Below are positions 60,256-64,000 of a stretch of DNA of 64,000 nucleotides, piece after piece. Positions within the stretch are counted from its first letter, which is position 1; each line of letters starts with the position of its first letter. The stretch is from contig NZ_FQUC01000001.1 in NCBI RefSeq assembly GCF_900128985.1, positions 124,001 through 188,000 of the forward strand, given 5' to 3'. Position numbers and translations under genes: made by a program. Under the pieces are notes generated by a model. That model made no database searches and was not told where the DNA came from. It saw nothing but the letters and a program-made list of their open reading frames with translations. The stretch comes from Indolivaga macrotermitis (GTDB lineage Bacteria; Bacteroidota; Bacteroidia; Bacteroidales; Dysgonomonadaceae).

Positions 60256-61797
60256 ATGGCACAAGAAGACGTTTTCAAGAAAATTGTTTCGCACTGTAAA
60301 GAGTATGGTTTCGTATTTCCATCGAGCGAAATTTATGATGGATTGGGAGCTGTTTACGATTACGGTCAAAACGGAGTCGAACTGAAAAACAATCTCAAAA
60401 AATATTGGTGGGATAGTATGGTATTACTCAACGAAAACGTTGTGGGCATTGACTCGGCTATATTTATGCACCCGACTATCTGGAAGGCGTCAGGTCACGT
60501 TGATGCATTTAACGACCCTTTGATTGATAATAAAGATAGTAAAAAACGATATCGTGCCGATGTACTTGTTGAAGACTATCTGGCTAAGATCGATGAAAAG
60601 ATCGAAAAGGAAGTAGAAAAAGCAGCAAAAAAATTCGGTAATAGTTTCGATGCGGCAATGTTCCGCGAAACAAACGCTCGGGTTAAAGAGTATCAGGCAA
60701 AAAGGGACGAGGTACATGCCCGCTTTGCGAAAGCCCTTAATGACTCGAATCTTGAAGAGCTTCGTAATATCATAATAGACTGCGAAATAGTATGTCCTAT
60801 AAGTGGAACACGCAATTGGACTGAAGTACGCCAGTTTAACCTGATGTTTGCGACGGAAATGGGTTCTACGTCAGACGGTGCGATGAAAGTATATTTGCGT
60901 CCTGAGACGGCACAGGGTATTTTTGTAAATTTTCTGAATGTGCAAAAGACAGGCCGTATGAAGATTCCTTTCGGTATCGCTCAGATAGGAAAGGCTTTCC
61001 GTAACGAGATTGTAGCCCGTCAGTTTATATTCCGTATGCGCGAGTTCGAACAGATGGAAATGCAATTTTTCGTACGTCCGGGCGAAGAACTTGATTGGTT
61101 CCGTAAATGGAAAGACGTCCGTATGAAATGGCATAAAGCTTTAGGTTATGGCGATGCTAAATACCGTTACCACGACCATGATAAATTGGCACACTATGCG
61201 AATGCTGCTACTGATATAGAGTTCGAAATGCCATTCGGTTTTAAAGAGGTAGAAGGAATCCATTCGCGTACCGATTTTGACTTGAGCAGCCACGAAAAGT
61301 TCTCGGGTAAAAAATTACAATATTTCGATCCGGAGTTGAATAAATCATATACTCCGTATGTTGTTGAAACATCGATAGGGGTAGATCGTTTGTTCCTTTC
61401 CACTATCGCAGCGTCTTATTTCGAAGAAAAACTGGAAAACGGTGAAGACCGTGTGGTCTTGAGGCTTCCGGCAGCACTTGCTCCGATTAAGCTGGGCATT
61501 CTTCCTCTGGTTAAAAAAGACGGATTACCCGAAAAAGCACGCGAAATAATGGATGTTTTAAAATTCGATTTCAAATGCCAGTATGATGAAAAAGACAGTG
61601 TCGGAAAACGTTACCGCCGTCACGATGCTATCGGTACACCTTTCTGTGTAACAGTCGATCATCAGACATTAGAAGACAATACAGTTACTATCCGTTACCG
61701 CGATACTATGACTCAGGAGCGTGTCGCTATAGATCAATTGTCGAATATTATATCGGAACAGGTTAGTATGAAGAGCTTGTTGAAAAAGCTTATCTGA
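60256..61797 (+). CDS. glyS: Glycine--tRNA ligase (alpha2 type)
   Basis: A 513-residue class II synthetase of the eukaryote-like dimeric type. The N-terminal motif 1 region is EYGFVFPSSEIYDGLGAVYDYG; motif 2 is FGIAQIGKAFRNEI followed by RQFIFRMREFEQMEMQFF; motif 3 is ETSIGVDRLFL. The C-terminal anticodon domain (from about 415) starts APIKLGILPLVKK. It charges tRNA-Gly. The start at 60256 (MAQEDVFKKIV) matches the family; the open frame extends 10 residues further. Confidence 0.96.
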   Translation: MAQEDVFKKIVSHCKEYGFVFPSSEIYDGLGAVYDYGQNGVELKNNLKKYWWDSMVLLNENVVGIDSAIFMHPTIWKASGHVDAFNDPLIDNKDSKKRYRADVLVEDYLAKIDEKIEKEVEKAAKKFGNSFDAAMFRETNARVKEYQAKRDEVHARFAKALNDSNLEELRNIIIDCEIVCPISGTRNWTEVRQFNLMFATEMGSTSDGAMKVYLRPETAQGIFVNFLNVQKTGRMKIPFGIAQIGKAFRNEIVARQFIFRMREFEQMEMQFFVRPGEELDWFRKWKDVRMKWHKALGYGDAKYRYHDHDKLAHYANAATDIEFEMPFGFKEVEGIHSRTDFDLSSHEKFSGKKLQYFDPELNKSYTPYVVETSIGVDRLFLSTIAASYFEEKLENGEDRVVLRLPAALAPIKLGILPLVKKDGLPEKAREIMDVLKFDFKCQYDEKDSVGKRYRRHDAIGTPFCVTVDHQTLEDNTVTIRYRDTMTQERVAIDQLSNIISEQVSMKSLLKKLI

Positions 61798-61821
61798 TAA
61801 TTTTTTTAGGATTTATTATAT

Positions 61822-61857
61822 AAGAAGGAGGGCTGTAATTCGGCTCTTCTTCTTTTA
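61822..61857 (+). terminator. Terminator after glyS
   Basis: An AAGAAG...CTTCTT stem with an inner GGC/GCC-type pairing, followed by TTTTATTT. Confidence 0.55.
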
Positions 61858-61894
61858 TTTACATTTTTTATAAGAGACTTCACTCAAAATGTCC

Positions 61895-61902
61895 TATTTT
61901 TG
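61895..61902 (+). promoter_or_regulatory. -7 box for FKBP gene
   Basis: TATTTTTG lies 30 bases ahead of the ATG at 61933. Confidence 0.5.
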
Positions 61903-61932
61903 CGACAAATAATCATTGATTAATATTTTCAA

Positions 61933-62598
61933 ATGAAGAAGAAAACATACTCGATATTTTTCGTACTATTTGCATTCAGCCTATTTTTTGCTACATCTTG
62001 CTTGAATAACGATGATGATGAGGTGGAAATCGACGAAGAATGGAAAGCCTTGAATGATACCCGTTTTAATCAGGCTGCTGCAGATGCGTCCTTAACTGGA
62101 TTGGAATCTCAAACAGGCGGAGGAAAAGTATATTGGAAAAAATCGACTGTGATTACAGATTCGGATAATCCTTCAGCCTCAATCCGTGTGACTGTAACAG
62201 GTAAGCCCGAATTTACAGATACTGTAGGTGTCAGGTATGAAGGCTGGTATTTTAACAAGGATGGAGATAAAGTTATTTTCGATTCAACTGAAAACGAATC
62301 CTTGACCAGTACAATAAACGGAACCGGAAATCCTAATAAAGAAACCCGTTATCTTGCGGTGAACCCGGCTACAACCAGTTCTTCTTCCAATAACTATATC
62401 GGAGGTATGATCGAGGGTTGGTCTACTCTTATACAGGATATGGTAACAGGCGAAGAACGTGACGTTTGTATCCCTTACGTGTTGGCATATGGTGGTACAG
62501 CCCGTACATCATCCAATTATGTTGTTATCCCGGCATATACAACACTTTGGTTCAGAATAAAGTTGATTAAAATATACCCGATGAAAGGTTTGTCTTAA
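61933..62598 (+). CDS. FKBP-type peptidyl-prolyl isomerase lipoprotein
   Basis: A 221-residue lipoprotein (lipobox FFATSC, Cys23, followed by the acidic NNDDDEVEIDEE). The C-terminal half is an FKBP domain: DTVGVRYEGWYFNKDGDKVIFD, then IEGWSTLIQDMVTGEERDVCI, which correspond to the drug-binding strands and the loop before YG; the tail WFRIKLIKI is typical. Such proteins help periplasmic or surface protein folding. It is monocistronic and convergent with the PBP gene. Confidence 0.88.
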   Translation: MKKKTYSIFFVLFAFSLFFATSCLNNDDDEVEIDEEWKALNDTRFNQAAADASLTGLESQTGGGKVYWKKSTVITDSDNPSASIRVTVTGKPEFTDTVGVRYEGWYFNKDGDKVIFDSTENESLTSTINGTGNPNKETRYLAVNPATTSSSSNNYIGGMIEGWSTLIQDMVTGEERDVCIPYVLAYGGTARTSSNYVVIPAYTTLWFRIKLIKIYPMKGLS

Positions 62599-62616
62599 AG
62601 AAAACGACTTACACTT

Positions 62617-64000
62617 TCAAAAAGTATTTAATAACAAAGTTTCAATAGCCTTCACAGTTTGTCTGCGGGGGCTATTGTAATTATTTACCATAACCGAAAA
62701 GGCATATTTCTTATTACCATCGATGTAGTAACCTGCAAAACACTGCACATTCGCTATACTTCCGCTTTTCATCACTACTTTGCCCTCCAAGCGTGTACCT
62801 TTCAGAACATTGCGTACCGTACCTTCTTTTCCGGCTTTAGGTAATGACTCGTAAAAAGATTCACTGTATTTGCTCTGAGTCTTCATATATACCAGTATAT
62901 CACACAACATCTGTGCACTTATGGCATTGGATGGAGCAAGTCCGCATCCGTCATAGATGTGCATAGAGTTTGTGTCTATACCTTTACTCTGCCAGAATAA
63001 TCCGGTTTGCGTAATGCCTTCAGGCAAGGGGTTTGTGTATGAGTCTTTATTGCCTAGGGTACGCCCGATTGTACGCATCAGGTGTTCGGTATAATGATTA
63101 TTGCTTTTTTCATTGATAACCCTGATGATTAGTTTTAAATCGGGAGAAAGGTGTGTGTAGAATAGATTCTCGTTATTATAGGCCAACCTGAAAGTATTAT
63201 ACATTTGTTCAAAATATTGGGTACGTGCTGTACTTATATTTCCAATAGTGTATCCTTCTTCACTAAGTCTCTGCGAGAGGATATTGCCAAGCATTAATCC
63301 CGGATCGGGAATATCGCCTTTTATCGAAAATGATTTGCGGTTTGCCGGGATATCTCCTACTAAAGTCCTGTAGTTGCTGAATGGTTGTCCGTTGATATAT
63401 CCGTTGTCTTGGCTACTACTATTGGTTTTTAATGTATTAAGAAAAATCAGTTCAGGCATATCGGGCTGTGTCTTTACAATACGTGGAGCTTCGTCAAAAG
63501 ACTCTGTGTTGAAGTACAACCGGTAAAGATTGTCGTATATACTGATGCCGTATGTTCCGGCAGCAAAGTAATTACCAAGGTCTTCTTGTAGCCATTTGGA
63601 GGAAACTCCTGTATAACCGAAATAGCTGTCGTCAATGTATATGTCGATAGGCAGATCCGATCCGGTTTTTTTCTTTATCTGTATAATCCAGTCATTTAAC
63701 CAATCGTTGGCACCCCGTCCGATGTGTTCGCTTCCCAGTGTGGGATCGCCATATCCATGGATAATAAGCCGCTGAGGATTGCCGGCATCTAAGCTCAGGG
63801 TAGTAGGGAAACTATAGTTATCGCCCAAAACTTCTAAGGCTGTTGCGGTTGTTACTATCTTGAGGGTTGAGGCAGGAGTCAGGGCGGCATCTTTATTATA
63901 AGAAGCGACTTCTTTGCCGTTCAGGTCTTTGACGCAGAATCCGAGTAATGCGTTCTCAAATCCCTGAGTGTTTACGAAAGTATTTATTGCTGCTGTATTC
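62617..64000 (-). CDS. dacB: D-alanyl-D-alanine carboxypeptidase/endopeptidase (PBP4/DacB type), 5' end missing
   Basis: The frame is open through the right edge, so the N-terminal signal is outside the window. The three penicillin-binding motifs are visible in order: the SxxK serine in PASTLKIVTT (codons at 63859-63870), SxN as SNN in INEKSNNHYTEHLMRTIG, and KTG as KSG in KVVMKSGSIANVQCF. The DGCGLAPSNAISAQ segment is the PBP4-family region. It trims peptide stems or crosslinks of peptidoglycan in the periplasm. The leucine codon at 63828 is internal, not a start. Confidence 0.92.
   Translation of the reverse strand, partial: NTAAINTFVNTQGFENALLGFCVKDLNGKEVASYNKDAALTPASTLKIVTTATALEVLGDNYSFPTTLSLDAGNPQRLIIHGYGDPTLGSEHIGRGANDWLNDWIIQIKKKTGSDLPIDIYIDDSYFGYTGVSSKWLQEDLGNYFAAGTYGISIYDNLYRLYFNTESFDEAPRIVKTQPDMPELIFLNTLKTNSSSQDNGYINGQPFSNYRTLVGDIPANRKSFSIKGDIPDPGLMLGNILSQRLSEEGYTIGNISTARTQYFEQMYNTFRLAYNNENLFYTHLSPDLKLIIRVINEKSNNHYTEHLMRTIGRTLGNKDSYTNPLPEGITQTGLFWQSKGIDTNSMHIYDGCGLAPSNAISAQMLCDILVYMKTQSKYSESFYESLPKAGKEGTVRNVLKGTRLEGKVVMKSGSIANVQCFAGYYIDGNKKYAFSVMVNNYNSPRRQTVKAIETLLLNTF

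Noticed and set aside
1-64000. tRNA, rRNA, CRISPR arrays, insertion sequences, prophage or restriction systems
   Set aside because: None was seen by reading the sequence: no cloverleaf-like gene ends, regular spaced repeats, transposases or phage genes.

Overview
The window looks like chromosome from an anaerobic or microaerophilic member of the Bacteroidales, closest in style to Dysgonomonas or its relatives; the genus is an inference. The basis is low-to-moderate GC, many start sites preceded by the Bacteroidetes -7 box TAnnTTTG, almost no Shine-Dalgarno sequences, many lipoproteins with an N-terminal Cys, a TonB-receptor-like outer-membrane barrel, a Bacteroidales-type serine branch (SerC plus a Lys-type SerA) and alpha2-type GlyRS. 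I found no rRNA, tRNA, CRISPR array, insertion sequence or phage.

Layout. (1) 1-9821 is a detoxification and regulator district: a chloramphenicol-acetyltransferase/GNAT fusion cut by the window edge, two more GNATs, three VOC proteins, three AraC regulators, an aldo/keto reductase and a MATE pump. (2) 10297-18198 holds a secreted pectate lyase, an exported beta-carbonic anhydrase, a hexapeptide acetyltransferase, an M20 amidohydrolase, EngB, a nucleoside deaminase and serC-serA. (3) 18329-28211 is one leftward operon: GH3, outer-membrane barrel, EEP phosphatase/nuclease, two exported histidine phosphatases and a second GH3. It diverges from a Nudix-like regulator (28432-29211) whose catalytic box is degenerate. 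Two perfect TGCGT-N7-ACGCA palindromes lie between the two promoters. (4) 29214-35221 is housekeeping and repair: a TIGR01777 epimerase, pyrimidine-dimer glycosylase, glutathione peroxidase, hemolysin III, an AAA ATPase, an AraC regulator, a thioredoxin-like protein, a stand-alone LpxC and a small membrane protein.

(5) 35289-42324 is a complete leftward hdrCBA-flxD-(two ferredoxin-like subunits)-flxA cluster. It predicts a cytoplasmic NAD(P)H-dependent, flavin-based electron-bifurcating heterodisulfide-reductase-type complex. It is interrupted by a 398-bp structured spacer carrying a GTGAC-rich element that also occurs at about 10.1 kb. (6) 42627-51486 is a TetR-TolC-HlyD-ABC exporter operon of the YbhGFSR type, with two geranylgeranyl-reductase-like flavoproteins inserted in the middle. 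(7) 51664-53739 is a DUF438/hemerythrin/PAS - DUF1858 - cupin set. (8) 53789-58029 has a lipoprotein, a Kelch protein, and an ECF sigma operon with two DUF6249 membrane proteins. Both DUF6249 genes are preceded by the same promoter-like sequence, GTAACC-N17-GTCATA. (9) 58091-64000 holds aroE, an alpha-1,2-fucosyltransferase, a small membrane protein, glyS, an FKBP lipoprotein and a DacB-type PBP cut by the window end.

The strongest candidates for new biology are the Nudix-regulated GH3/phosphatase/barrel operon with its operators, the flx-hdr complex in a Bacteroidales setting with no visible thiol/disulfide partner, the exporter with built-in prenyl-reductase-like enzymes, and the self-regulated ECF module.
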